Positions 1 through 8,720 of a stretch of DNA of 64,000 nt are shown piece after piece (the first letter of the stretch is position 1; each line of letters begins with the position of its first letter). A model generated the notes under the pieces. It was not told the DNA's origin. It did not search any database and worked only from the letters and a program-made list of their open reading frames with translations. This stretch comes from Pseudomonadaceae bacterium (GTDB lineage Bacteria > Pseudomonadota > Gammaproteobacteria > Pseudomonadales > Azotimanducaceae), in NCBI GenBank assembly GCA_024743435.1, contig JANSWO010000009.1, positions 154,614 through 218,613 on the forward strand, given 5' to 3'. The position numbers and the translations under genes were made by a program.

Positions 1-713
1 AGGATGACCTTAAAGCCCTCGCCTTCTTTACCCAGCAGCGTGTCGGCGCCGATTCGCAGGTTATCGAAGAAGAGCTCGCAGGAGTGATGGTTGATCATGG
101 ATTCGATCGGGCGAATCTCCAGGCCATTGCCGACAGCTTCGCGCAGATCGATGAGAAAGGCTGACAAACCCTGAGTCTTCTTGGCGACCTGGTCGGCCGG
201 GGTCGTTCGAGCAAGCAACACCATGAGATCGGAGTGCTCGATGCGTGAGATCCAGACCTTCTGGCCGTTTATCAGATAGTCGTCGCCATCGCGCGTCGCC
301 GTTGTTTTGAGCGAGGTGGTGTTCGTACCCGTAGTCGGCTCGGTGACACCGAACGTCTGCAAGCGCAGCTCACCCGCGGCGATTGCCGGGAGATAACGCC
401 GTTTCTGCGCTTCGCTGCCGTGCCTGAGCACCGAGCCCATCACGTACATCTGGGCATGGCAGGCTCCCGCGTGCGCACCGGACCGGCAGATCTCTTCCAT
501 CACTGCTGCGCCTTCGAGCACGCCGAGCCCGGAGCCGCCGTATTCTTCGGGAATCAGGACGGTCAAAAACCCCGAGGTAGTGAGCTCGGAAACAAACTCC
601 GTCGGAAATCCGCCTTTGCGATCAAGCTCTAGCCAATAATCCTCACCGTACTTCGCACAGAGCTTGCGTACCGAATCGCGAATCTCAGCAATTTCTTCAA
701 CACTGGAAGTCAT
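1..713 (-). CDS. Acyl-CoA dehydrogenase, N-terminal part (cut by window edge)
   Basis: The first 237 codons of an acyl-CoA dehydrogenase read leftwards off the window. The protein starts MTSSVEEIAEIRDSVRKL and carries the helical N-terminal domain followed by the flavin-binding signature around FGVTEPTTGTNTTSLKT, where the FAD and acyl-CoA contacts lie in this family. These enzymes make the alpha,beta-double bond in acyl-CoA beta-oxidation and pass electrons to ETF. The C-terminal domain with the catalytic glutamate is outside the window, so substrate class cannot be judged. It is separated from the upstream FeS/FAD subunit genes by a terminator at 819-843 and so is probably its own transcription unit. 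The ATG at 713 has only a weak ribosome binding site. Confidence 0.9.
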   Translation of the reverse strand, partial: MTSSVEEIAEIRDSVRKLCAKYGEDYWLELDRKGGFPTEFVSELTTSGFLTVLIPEEYGGSGLGVLEGAAVMEEICRSGAHAGACHAQMYVMGSVLRHGSEAQKRRYLPAIAAGELRLQTFGVTEPTTGTNTTSLKTTATRDGDDYLINGQKVWISRIEHSDLMVLLARTTPADQVAKKTQGLSAFLIDLREAVGNGLEIRPIESMINHHSCELFFDNLRIGADTLLGKEGEGFKVI

Positions 714-789
714 ATCAACGCACCTGCCTGTTGAGCCGGGATTATCGCACAGCGCCAGCGGCGAGCCTTGTGCCGGCTCATCACTTACA

Positions 790-825
790 GGCAAAGATAG
801 CGGCAAAGAATGAGGCAAAGAAAAA
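790..825. repeat. Three tandem 12-bp direct repeats
   Basis: Three head-to-tail units of 12 bp each begin with GGCAAAGA (790-801, 802-813, 814-825) and run straight into the terminator stem. They lie in the gap between the acyl-CoA dehydrogenase start and the FeS subunit stop. The last unit supplies part of the U-tract of the terminator. No known element is recognised. Confidence 0.7.
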
Positions 826-843
826 GGCGCCCGAAGGCGCCCT
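819..843 (-). terminator. Rho-independent terminator after the FeS subunit gene
   Basis: On the minus strand a GGCGCC stem, a TTCG tetraloop and a second GGCGCC stem are followed by TTTTTCTTT. It lies about 60 nt after the stop of the FeS subunit gene and marks the end of the two-gene operon. Confidence 0.85.
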
Positions 844-902
844 GTTTGCTGCTCTGGCCGAGTCAATCGGCGTCTTTAGGCGTCTTCAGCCGCCGATGCC
901 CA

Positions 903-1382
903 CTATGCCGGATGGGCGAGATCCTTCGCGGCATCCTGCACCGCACGCACGATCTTGTCGTAGCCAGTGCAACGACAAAGGTTGCCGGCGAGCCAGTAGC
1001 GAATGGTTTTCTCATCAGGGTTCGGGTCTTTCTCAAGCAGCGCCTTGGTAGCTACTATCAGGCCCGGCGTGCAGATACCGCATTGCAGCGCAGCGTTTTC
1101 GAGAAACTTCTGTTGAATCGGGTGCAAACCGTCCGCGTTCGCGATGCCTTCCACCGTTCCAACTGCCTTGCCCTGAGCCTCGACGCCCAGCACCAGGCAC
1201 GAACAAACCAGCCTGCCATCAAGCGTGACCGAGCAGGCGCCGCAGTCACCGGTTCCACAGCCTTCTTTCGTGCCGGTTTTGCCCAATTCATCCCGCAATA
1301 CGTCGAGCAGCGTCTGATTGGGATCACAGAGAAACTCAACCGTTTCGCTGTTGACCGTTGTGGTTACGTGTACTTTTGCCAT
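903..1382 (-). CDS. (2Fe-2S)-binding small subunit, CoxS/xanthine dehydrogenase family
   Basis: A 159-residue protein with the two-cluster layout of the small subunit of molybdenum hydroxylases. An N-terminal plant-type ferredoxin domain has the cysteine set in EGCGTGDCGACSV plus C-S-C just after. A C-terminal four-helix domain has QCGICTPG and LCRCTGYDKI for the second 2Fe-2S cluster. The role in the family is electron transfer from the molybdenum centre to FAD. It follows the FAD subunit gene by 115 nt in the same direction and ends the operon at a strong terminator. A large molybdopterin subunit is not encoded next to it, so the substrate is unknown. Confidence 0.93.
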   Translation of the reverse strand: MAKVHVTTTVNSETVEFLCDPNQTLLDVLRDELGKTGTKEGCGTGDCGACSVTLDGRLVCSCLVLGVEAQGKAVGTVEGIANADGLHPIQQKFLENAALQCGICTPGLIVATKALLEKDPNPDEKTIRYWLAGNLCRCTGYDKIVRAVQDAAKDLAHPA

Positions 1383-1497
1383 TGTCGATAATTCCTGTTC
1401 GAAACCCAGGCCTCCGCCCGGCCTGCATCTTGTAGAGTTGTTGTTCCGCTCTGCCCTGGCGCTCTACGCAAGCGTCAGCGGCACCATGTTCTTCGCG

Positions 1498-2367
1498 CTA
1501 ACCGCGTGCCCGGTCGCGAGCGATTGCTGCTGCCCGGCGGCAAAGAACACCCACAACCTTTTGGCGATACTCAACCGTGCCTCGCTTGTCACTGATCGGT
1601 GACGCTGCGGCGCTGCAGGCAGCACCCGCGGCCGCCAGGGCATCATCGTCCAGCTTGCTTCCGATGAGTGCAGCCGCAGCATCAGGCACGAGCAACGCGG
1701 TGGGTGCGACGGCGCCAATGGCCACACGAGCCGCTGTGCAGACGCCATTGCCATCAACGTCAACGCGAACGCCACAGCCGGCAACCGCAATATCCATCTC
1801 GGTGCGAGGGATAAAGCGAAGGTAGGCATCACCCGTATTCGACGTGGGTTTGGGAATACGCAGGCCAAGGAGCAGCTCCCCTTTGTCCAGCGCATTCTTG
1901 CCAACACCAACCACGAAGTCCTCGGCAGCAAGTTCCCGTTGACCGGAGGGACCCGCAATGACACATACCGCCCCATTGGCGATCAGAGCCGGGATCGAAT
2001 CCCCTGCTGGTGAGGCGTTACACAGATTTCCACCGATGCTCGCCCGGCCTTGAATCTGGGTGGAACCAATGAGGTCTGCTGCCTCCAGCAGCCCCGGCAG
2101 AAGCGCTTTGAGCTCTGCGTTTTCGTTCAGTACCGCACTCGGTATGGCTGCGCCGATGTAGATCTGATCGCTACCGATATCCAGCGCGTTGGTTTCTGGC
2201 AGCGCTTTGATATCAACGATCGTACGAGGCGTTCGATCTAGGCTTTTCAGCTGCACCAGCACATCTGTGCCACCGGCGAGCATCTGACATCGTGTGTCGC
2301 CGGCATCCGACAACAGCGCAACTGCATCGGCAACGCTCGCTGGCGTTGCAAAGGCAAAACTGGACAT
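1498..2367 (-). CDS. FAD-binding medium subunit, CoxM/xanthine dehydrogenase family
   Basis: A 289-residue FAD-binding PCMH-type subunit of the CoxM/CutM family. The N-terminus has the AGGTDVLVQLK segment and the middle has IGGNLCNASPAGDSIPAL, both contacting FAD in this family. The C-terminal CO_deh_flav_C region follows (SDKRGTVEYRQKV). It begins the two-gene operon and is divergent from pepQ across 219 bp. Its partner should be the FeS protein just downstream and a molybdopterin subunit coded elsewhere. Likely reaction type is hydroxylation or oxidation of a carbon substrate; carbon monoxide specifically cannot be claimed. Confidence 0.92.
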   Translation of the reverse strand: MSSFAFATPASVADAVALLSDAGDTRCQMLAGGTDVLVQLKSLDRTPRTIVDIKALPETNALDIGSDQIYIGAAIPSAVLNENAELKALLPGLLEAADLIGSTQIQGRASIGGNLCNASPAGDSIPALIANGAVCVIAGPSGQRELAAEDFVVGVGKNALDKGELLLGLRIPKPTSNTGDAYLRFIPRTEMDIAVAGCGVRVDVDGNGVCTAARVAIGAVAPTALLVPDAAAALIGSKLDDDALAAAGAACSAAASPISDKRGTVEYRQKVVGVLCRRAAAIARDRARG

Positions 2368-2586
2368 GGTTCCCCTCTCCCCAATACTCGAAAATCATTC
2401 AATTAGGGCTATGTATAACACGATCTCAGTCCGTACAACACGCAACCCGCGCCGACTGTACAATCGCCATGATCGACGCCCGACATCCGCGTCACAACCA
2501 TCACCTAGCCAAGCTTTGAATCCAGCGCCCGCCGGCCTGACAAACGAGCCAGTACTGTCGAACTTCGTCTTGAGAGAAGCACCCCC

Positions 2587-3930
2587 ATGACTACCACGCC
2601 TACTGCCCTTTCGACTTACGCAAGCCACGTCGAGCATGTCGCCAGCATCTGGTCTGCGTGCATGTCCAACTCAGACTTCGATGCTGTGCTCATCGACGCG
2701 GGCGAGCACACGCCCTATTTTCTGGATGACCAATCGCCGCCATTCCGGCTCAACCCACACTTCGGCCACTGGCTGCCAGAAGCCACGCTGGTCGGCAGCG
2801 TGATTGCCTTCCGGCCTGGCGAGAAGCCCGTGCTGCACATGCTGAGCGAGGCGGATTTCTGGCACGCACCGGGTACCAAACCAAGCTGGGCCGAGGGCTC
2901 TATTGCCATTGAGATTCACCACGACAGAGCCTCGGTTATCGAAGCAGCTTCCCGGCAAATGCCAGCGCGCAGCGCCGTCATCAGCCCTTCCGCCGATGCT
3001 GCACTGCCAGGCACCACCAACCCCACCAATCTGCTGGCGGCACTGCACTTCCAACGCGCCAGGAAAACGCCCTGGGAGATTGCCCAGATGCGTCAGTCCT
3101 CAAAACGCGCCGTCGCTGGCCACCTGGCGGCGGAAGCTGCGTTTCGAGACCAGCGAAGCGAGTTCGATATCGCGATGGCGTTCCTGGCGGCAAGCCGGCA
3201 GATGGCAACCGAGCAGCCGTACTCCGGCATTGTAGCCCTCAATGAACACGCCGGCGTTTTGCACTATCAGCACTACGATCGAGAACCGCCTGAGGTACAT
3301 CGCAGTTTTCTGATCGATGCCGGCGCCAGCGAATTTGGCTACGCCAGCGATATCACTCGCACCTACGCGGGCGACAATCAAAGCGCATTTGCGGCCCTGA
3401 TAGACGATCTGGATCGCGCTCAGCTCGCCCTGATCGACACCATCGCACCGGGCATGAGCTATGTGGAGCTGCACGATTCGATGGCCGCACGCATCGCAGC
3501 GCTGCTATGCGAACACGAAATTATCAACACATCACCCGAGCGAGCTCACGACGAAGGCCTGGCGGATGCGTTTTTCCCCCACGGTCTCGGGCATCTGATT
3601 GGCCTGCAAACCCACGATGTTGCCGGACAGCAGCGAGGTCCTGAGCCGGACATCTCAAAGCCACCGTCCCGATACGAGGCGCTGCGCTTGACCAGGACCA
3701 TAGAGAAGGATCAGGTATTTACGATAGAACCGGGCATTTACTTCATTCCACTGCTGCTCGAACCCATTCGAGCTGGTGAATCCGCAGGCCTCTACAACTG
3801 GCGTGCAATCGACGCTCTCATGCCCTGTGGTGGCATCCGCATTGAAGACAATGTTGTGGTCGGCGACAACGGCTGCAGCAACCTGACACGCGAAGCGTTC
3901 GCCAGCGCAGCACAAGGAAACGCATCATGA
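2587..3930 (+). CDS. pepQ: Xaa-Pro dipeptidase (M24 family)
   Basis: A 447-residue metallopeptidase close in length to E. coli PepQ (443). An N-terminal creatinase-like domain is followed by the pita-bread catalytic domain. The five metal ligands are visible: D244 and D255 in LIDAGASEFGYASDITRTY, H337 in FPHGLGHLIG, E382 in TIEPGIYF and E421 in GGIRIEDNVVV. The supporting histidines H333 and H344 are also in place. Cytoplasmic PepQ cleaves dipeptides with C-terminal proline. Its stop overlaps the start of the DPP IV gene by ATGA, so translation of the two is likely coupled. Together they would finish breakdown of proline-containing peptides. Confidence 0.95.
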   Translation: MTTTPTALSTYASHVEHVASIWSACMSNSDFDAVLIDAGEHTPYFLDDQSPPFRLNPHFGHWLPEATLVGSVIAFRPGEKPVLHMLSEADFWHAPGTKPSWAEGSIAIEIHHDRASVIEAASRQMPARSAVISPSADAALPGTTNPTNLLAALHFQRARKTPWEIAQMRQSSKRAVAGHLAAEAAFRDQRSEFDIAMAFLAASRQMATEQPYSGIVALNEHAGVLHYQHYDREPPEVHRSFLIDAGASEFGYASDITRTYAGDNQSAFAALIDDLDRAQLALIDTIAPGMSYVELHDSMAARIAALLCEHEIINTSPERAHDEGLADAFFPHGLGHLIGLQTHDVAGQQRGPEPDISKPPSRYEALRLTRTIEKDQVFTIEPGIYFIPLLLEPIRAGESAGLYNWRAIDALMPCGGIRIEDNVVVGDNGCSNLTREAFASAAQGNAS

Positions 3931-6092
3931 CGTCCACCCAGTCCGCGCCGACACTCACCGTCGAGCGCCTCTTCTCCGAACCACCACTGCTGGGTCAGGC
4001 GCCGTCGCAGCTCGCATTCTCACCGGACGGCTCGATCCTCACATTTCTGGCCGTCGCCGAGGATGATCGCGAGCGGCTTACCCTGTGGCGCAGCGATGTT
4101 GAAAGCGGCGAGCAGAGGCTATGGCTGGATCCGGTTGCCATTGCCAACACCGGTGCGGAGACCGAAGAGGAGAAAGCTGCGCGAGAGCGCAAACGCTTGT
4201 TCGCCCACGGTATCACCAGCTACCAGTGGTCACCGGATGGTGGCCACATCCTGCTCCCCATCGATGGCGCCGGCTATCTATTCGACACCTCCAGCGAACA
4301 GCTGAGGCGGTTCACGCCGGAAGGCACCCGACAGACAGATTTTCAGTTCAGCCCGAGCGGCAAACAGATCAGTTTCGTACGCGCTGGCAACCTCTACGTT
4401 TACAACCGTGCGAGCGACGCCGAACGACAGATCACCTCGGATGCCAGCGATACGGTGTCCAACGGTCTTGCCGAATTCATCGCAGCGGAAGAGATGCATC
4501 GTTTTACCGGTCACTGGTGGTCTGCCGACGAGCATCGAATCGCGTTTACCCGGGTTGACGAAGCGCCTATTCCGATTACCCACCGGCACGATGTCGGCCC
4601 CGACGGCATTACCACAGTCGCTCAACGCTACCCGTTTACCGGGGGGCCCAATGCCGAGGTGAAGTTAGGGGTTTTCGACCTGGCCGCGGCAGCGGTGAGT
4701 TGGCCTGATTGGGCCGAGGCTAGCGATGACTACCTCGCACGGGTCGATTTCTCAGGCCCCGCCCTGGTGATTCAGGTACAAAGCCGTAATCAGCAACGCC
4801 TGACGCTGAAGATGCTCGACGGTAGCAGCTGGAAGACGCTGGCCGATGAAGAGCAAAAAACCTGGATCAACCTGCACGACGGCTTTACCTGGTTACCGGA
4901 TAACAAGCGCTTTTTATGGCTGTCGGAGCGCTCAGGCAACCAGCAACTATACGTCGGCGATACAGACGGCAACCTGACCCCCGTACCAAGCAACTTAGGC
5001 CGTGTGGACGAGATTGTCTGGTGCGACGACCAGCACGCCATCACCAGCGGCTGGCAGGAGGACCCTACCTGCAATCACATCTGGCGCGTCGCCCTGGACG
5101 GCGGCGGCAGTGAGTGCTTGAGCCACGGCGGTGACGAGGCCTGGCGCGCAAGCTGGAATGACGCAACGGCAAGCCGGGACGGCAGTGCCGTCGCGCTACG
5201 ACAATCCAACGCTGAGACCCCTGTTCAGATCACGCTAACCGATACTCAGTCGCAAGCCCGGCAAGTGCTCTATAAAACAGACTTGGCCGACCCCTCGGGC
5301 TATGGCCCACTGCTCGCCAGCCACCGCACCCCTAGCTTTGGCAGCCTGGTCAGCAGCACTGGACACGATCTGCACTATCGGCTGACTCTGCCCGAGGGCG
5401 CCAGCGCCGAATCACCCTGCCCCGCCGTTATCTATGTGTACGGTGGCCCCGGCGTCCAGCGCGTCTCGCGAGCCTTCGCGCCGCTGACGAACCAGCTGTT
5501 TGCAGCACACGGATTCGCTGTCCTGGAACTCGACAATCGAGGCAGCAGCAATCGAGAGAAGAGCTTCGAAGACGTGATCTTCAATCATCTCGGCGAAGCG
5601 GAAGTCGCGGACCAGGTGCTGGGTGCAGAAATGCTCGGCGCGATGGGCGAAGTGGACGCATCGAGAATTGGCATCTTCGGCCACAGCTATGGCGGCTTCA
5701 TGACATTGATGTGCCTGGCGAAAGCACCCGATGTCTTCGCAGCTGGCGTGTCCGCCGCGCCGGTCACCGATTGGACGCTCTACGACACTCACTACACGGA
5801 ACGCTACCTCGGCACGCCGGAAGGCAATCCTGAGGGCTACGAGAAGAGCGCAATTTTTGCCCACCTCGATGGCCTCAAGGGACCGCTGCTACTGATGCAC
5901 GGAATGGCCGATGACAACGTATTGTTCACCAATGCGACCAAGCTGATGGCTGCACTGCAGGAGCGGGATATCGCGTTTGAGCTGATGACCTACCCTGGCA
6001 GCAAGCACGGCCTGCAAGAGCAGTGGGTATCGATCCACCGTTTTAAACTCATCTGCGACTTCTTCACCCGGCACCTGGGGACACCACAATGA
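3927..6092 (+). CDS. Dipeptidyl peptidase IV-type serine peptidase (S9 family)
   Basis: A 721-residue S9B prolyl peptidase with an N-terminal beta-propeller and a C-terminal alpha/beta hydrolase domain. The catalytic triad is S587 in GHSYGG, D662 in GMADDNV and H694 in GSKHG. The double glutamate E188-E189 in AAEEMHRFTGHWW is the motif that holds the substrate N-terminus in DPP IV and argues for dipeptide release rather than oligopeptidase activity. I see no signal peptide, which suggests a cytoplasmic enzyme, although some bacterial relatives are periplasmic. It overlaps pepQ upstream and the GNAT gene downstream by ATGA, giving a tightly coupled three-gene unit. Confidence 0.93.
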   Translation: MTSTQSAPTLTVERLFSEPPLLGQAPSQLAFSPDGSILTFLAVAEDDRERLTLWRSDVESGEQRLWLDPVAIANTGAETEEEKAARERKRLFAHGITSYQWSPDGGHILLPIDGAGYLFDTSSEQLRRFTPEGTRQTDFQFSPSGKQISFVRAGNLYVYNRASDAERQITSDASDTVSNGLAEFIAAEEMHRFTGHWWSADEHRIAFTRVDEAPIPITHRHDVGPDGITTVAQRYPFTGGPNAEVKLGVFDLAAAAVSWPDWAEASDDYLARVDFSGPALVIQVQSRNQQRLTLKMLDGSSWKTLADEEQKTWINLHDGFTWLPDNKRFLWLSERSGNQQLYVGDTDGNLTPVPSNLGRVDEIVWCDDQHAITSGWQEDPTCNHIWRVALDGGGSECLSHGGDEAWRASWNDATASRDGSAVALRQSNAETPVQITLTDTQSQARQVLYKTDLADPSGYGPLLASHRTPSFGSLVSSTGHDLHYRLTLPEGASAESPCPAVIYVYGGPGVQRVSRAFAPLTNQLFAAHGFAVLELDNRGSSNREKSFEDVIFNHLGEAEVADQVLGAEMLGAMGEVDASRIGIFGHSYGGFMTLMCLAKAPDVFAAGVSAAPVTDWTLYDTHYTERYLGTPEGNPEGYEKSAIFAHLDGLKGPLLLMHGMADDNVLFTNATKLMAALQERDIAFELMTYPGSKHGLQEQWVSIHRFKLICDFFTRHLGTPQ

Positions 6093-6547
6093 GCGTAACC
6101 GTACGCCCGGCAACCCGCGCCGATATCGATGCGCTGGTGCGGTTCAACATGGCCATGGCCGCTGAAACCGAGGACAAGGGGCTTGATGAGAGCACCCTCA
6201 AACGCGGCATCGAGACGCTGATGGCGAACCCCGTTGATGGCCACTATCTGATTGCCGAGCGCAACGCAGAAGTCGCCGGCACTCTGATGGTGACGTATGA
6301 ATGGAGCGATTGGCGCTGTGGTCGATTCCACTGGATTCAGAGTGTCTATGTCGCTGCAGAACACCGACGCCAGGGCGTGTATCAGGCATTGCACGACACC
6401 GTCCGGCGCGCAGCGCGCGACACAGACGACTGCTGCGGCATACGGCTCTACGTCGAGCGGGACAACACCACCGCACAGACCACCTACCTCAACCTCGGCA
6501 TGGTCAAAACCGACTACAAACTGTTCGAGGAAGTCTTCAAGCCTTAG
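6089..6547 (+). CDS. GNAT family N-acetyltransferase
   Basis: A 152-residue GNAT protein. The acetyl-CoA pyrophosphate-binding loop is visible as VYVAAEHRRQGVYQALH (motif A, R-R-Q-G-V-Y), preceded by the beta4 strand FHWIQSVYV and followed by a C-terminal RLYVERDNTTAQTTYLNLGM motif-B region. The acceptor is unknown. Its start overlaps the stop of the S9 peptidase gene by ATGA, so a small amine, amino acid or peptide from the same pathway is a reasonable guess but only that. Confidence 0.9.
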   Translation: MSVTVRPATRADIDALVRFNMAMAAETEDKGLDESTLKRGIETLMANPVDGHYLIAERNAEVAGTLMVTYEWSDWRCGRFHWIQSVYVAAEHRRQGVYQALHDTVRRAARDTDDCCGIRLYVERDNTTAQTTYLNLGMVKTDYKLFEEVFKP

Positions 6548-6596
6548 ACGCAACAGCTAAGCTCGAAACGACAGATCGGAAGGACTAGGCACATCG

Positions 6597-7337
6597 ATGA
6601 TCATTGCGTGTGTTCAAATGGAATCGATCCCGGGCGACATCCCGAGTAATGTGCAAAGGCACATCAAGGCGGTGCAGTTAGCCGCAAACGCTGGCGCTGA
6701 ATTGGTCGCGTTTCCAGAACTGTCCATCACTGGATATGAGCCAACACTCGCGAAGTCTCTGGTTATTCGCGATGCGGAAGAACAACTCAACGACCTGTTT
6801 TCGCTGAGCAAACAGCTCGGGGTGACAACTGCGGTCGGTATCCCCACTCCGGGTGACGACAAACCACGGATCAGCCAATTGTTCATTTTTCCCGATGGTA
6901 CGAGTGGCTGTTACTCCAAACAGATACTGCACGACGATGAGAAACCGTATTTTTCGCAAGGAGAAAATGGCTACTCGCTGAATAAAGACAACGAGGTAGT
7001 GATACCAGCAATCTGCTATGAATCCTTGTTTCCAGAACACGTTGAGCGCGCCGCGGCTCAGGGAGCAACGGTTTACTTAGCCTGCGTCGCAAAGCCACAA
7101 CCAGGTAAACATTACGCCCATAGCCACTTCCCAAAGGCCGCCAAAAAACACGGTTTCGTGGTAGCTATGTGTAATGCTGTTGGCACATCGGACAGCTTCA
7201 TAAGCGCAGGATCTTCAGCAGCCTGGAGCCGCAAAGGCGAGAAGATGGCGGAACTCGACTCGCAAAGTGAGGGCATCTTGATCGTTGATGTCGCTGGAGA
7301 AGAAGCGGTTCAAATCTCGATAACTGCCTGGGATTGA
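6597..7337 (+). CDS. Carbon-nitrogen hydrolase (nitrilase superfamily amidase)
   Basis: A 246-residue nitrilase-fold enzyme with the Glu-Lys-Cys triad at E41 (FPELSITGYEP), K108 (YSKQIL) and C140 (AICYESLFPE). Such enzymes cleave amides, carbamoyl groups or nitriles; members of this size are often omega-amidases or peptide-end amidases. The specificity cannot be read from the sequence. An AAGGA ribosome binding site lies about 12 nt before the ATG. It lies 49 nt after the GNAT gene on the same strand and may be co-transcribed. Its codons are somewhat more AT-rich than its neighbours. Confidence 0.9.
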   Translation: MIIACVQMESIPGDIPSNVQRHIKAVQLAANAGAELVAFPELSITGYEPTLAKSLVIRDAEEQLNDLFSLSKQLGVTTAVGIPTPGDDKPRISQLFIFPDGTSGCYSKQILHDDEKPYFSQGENGYSLNKDNEVVIPAICYESLFPEHVERAAAQGATVYLACVAKPQPGKHYAHSHFPKAAKKHGFVVAMCNAVGTSDSFISAGSSAAWSRKGEKMAELDSQSEGILIVDVAGEEAVQISITAWD

Positions 7338-7398
7338 CTGCTCGAGATCGGAAGGAGGTGGTCACGTTCTGGTGTTTTTAGATCCGCTTTCGGCCAGA

Positions 7399-7418
7399 AG
7401 CGGCATCTCAATGCCGCT
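7399..7418. other. Perfect 8-bp hairpin between convergent genes
   Basis: AGCGGCAT, a CTCA loop and ATGCCGCT form a perfect stem at the 3' ends of the convergent hydrolase and YciI genes, overlapping the YciI stop. A second, competing stem (CCGCTT/AAGCGG, 7384-7403) overlaps it. Neither has a U-tract, so termination is only suggested. Confidence 0.5.
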
Positions 7419-7749
7419 AGGAAATTGGTTCAAACGGCCAGACTTCGACGACGCCATGAGCAACAGCACAGGGCGTTTGCGAAACCAGTTCTATCGCATG
7501 CTCAAGGTCGTCCGCCTCAATGACAGCAAACCCTGCGATAGGTAGATCAGTAGACATGAACGCCCCTTCGCTCGTCTCCAAAGCTTTTCCTTCAGGGTTT
7601 CTAACCTGGACCGGCGTACCGGCGATGCCTGTTAAGGCACCTGAACTGATTAGCTTCGAATCGTGCTCGTGGGCTGCGTCTCGAACTTCCTTGCTAGTTC
7701 GGTTGTAGCCTTCTTGGTCGCCATACCCAATTGTTATAAATTTGGCCAT
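7417..7749 (-). CDS. YciI/DGPF-domain protein
   Basis: A 110-residue single-domain protein of the YCII-related (DGPF) superfamily. The ferredoxin-like core can be followed from MAKFITIGYGDQEGYN through GALTGIAGTPVQVRN to the closing EVWPFEPIS, with the typical AFMSTDLPIAGFAVIEADDLEHAIEL helix-strand section. Members are often dimeric and their chemistry is mostly unknown; some are linked to extracytoplasmic-function sigma factors, but none is nearby here. It stands alone, convergent with the hydrolase gene, and no catalytic function is assigned. Confidence 0.8.
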   Translation of the reverse strand: MAKFITIGYGDQEGYNRTSKEVRDAAHEHDSKLISSGALTGIAGTPVQVRNPEGKALETSEGAFMSTDLPIAGFAVIEADDLEHAIELVSQTPCAVAHGVVEVWPFEPIS

Positions 7750-7854
7750 CCCTAAACGTTAACATCTAGCTGCTTGTTTGCGAGCCGATCCGTCCGCTTG
7801 GGGTTGACAACAGACTGACCGAAAACGCCATGGCCGACCTGATTCCAAACGACA

Positions 7855-8619
7855 TCACTGGCGAATCTCACCTCGATCCGCACGCGCGAATAGCCTGAAG
7901 AAGTTGTCCGTTGTCAGGGCTGCAAGCTCTTCGAAATCCAGCCCTCGAAAGTCTGCGAGATAGCGCGCGGTATCTGCTACCCAGGCCGGCTCATTCGGTT
8001 TGCCGCGATGGGGAACGGGCGCAAGATATGGCGCGTCGGTTTCCACCAGCAATCGATCAAGCGGGATTTGCCTGGCCACCTCCCGTACGTTGTCTGCGTT
8101 TTTGAACGTGACAATGCCGGAAATCGAGACGTAGTAGCCCAGATCGAGGCCGAACTTGGCCAGCTCCCAACTCTCGGTGAAGCAGTGCAGAACGCCGGTG
8201 ACACCAGCATGCTTCGCAAGCATCGAGCGCGTGTCTGCATCGGCAGAGCGAGTGTGAATTACCACCGGCAGATCCTGCTCCCGGGCAATCGTCAACTGAG
8301 CATCAAATGCTGTGTGCTGGCGCGCGCGTAGCTGAGGTGAATCCTCGTGGAAGTAGTCCAGGCCGGTTTCCCCCACCGCGACCACAGCATTCCAGTCAAC
8401 GTCATCGAGCCACGTCAGCGGCTGATCCGCGGCGTCGGGGTGCACACCCGCGGTCGCCCACACGCCATCGATTTCAGAGGCGAGGCGTTGGCAGGCGGCA
8501 GCGCTTTTCTCATCAACGGCGATTGTGAGCGCTCCGCTCACTCCATTCGCTCGGGCAGCCCGCCACTTGTCGAACGGGTCGTCCAGAAAACTCAGATGAG
8601 TGTGGGAATCGATAAGCAT
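7855..8619 (-). CDS. tatD: TatD-family metal-dependent hydrolase (YcfH type)
   Basis: A 254-residue TIM-barrel hydrolase. The frame is open 29 codons further upstream, but MLIDSHTHLSF is the family N-terminus, so the ATG at 8619 is chosen. Metal ligands are H6 and H8 (DSHTH), the glutamate in AVGETGLDYFH, histidines in VIHTRSAD and VLHCFTESW, and the aspartate in LLVETDAPYL. TatD proteins are 3'-5' exonucleases or related metallohydrolases. The position downstream of holB and pilZ is that of ycfH in many gammaproteobacteria, so this is the YcfH-type paralogue and not the one linked to the Tat export genes. Confidence 0.92.
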   Translation of the reverse strand: MLIDSHTHLSFLDDPFDKWRAARANGVSGALTIAVDEKSAAACQRLASEIDGVWATAGVHPDAADQPLTWLDDVDWNAVVAVGETGLDYFHEDSPQLRARQHTAFDAQLTIAREQDLPVVIHTRSADADTRSMLAKHAGVTGVLHCFTESWELAKFGLDLGYYVSISGIVTFKNADNVREVARQIPLDRLLVETDAPYLAPVPHRGKPNEPAWVADTARYLADFRGLDFEELAALTTDNFFRLFARADRGEIRQ

Positions 8620-8720
8620 AGTTGGCGCTCGCGCTGACCGGGAGGGTGAAGCAGGGATTGTACGAGGCCAGGCGACAGCCCGGCTACCGAAGGACAGCTC
8701 GGGCACCGATTGATGCGTAG

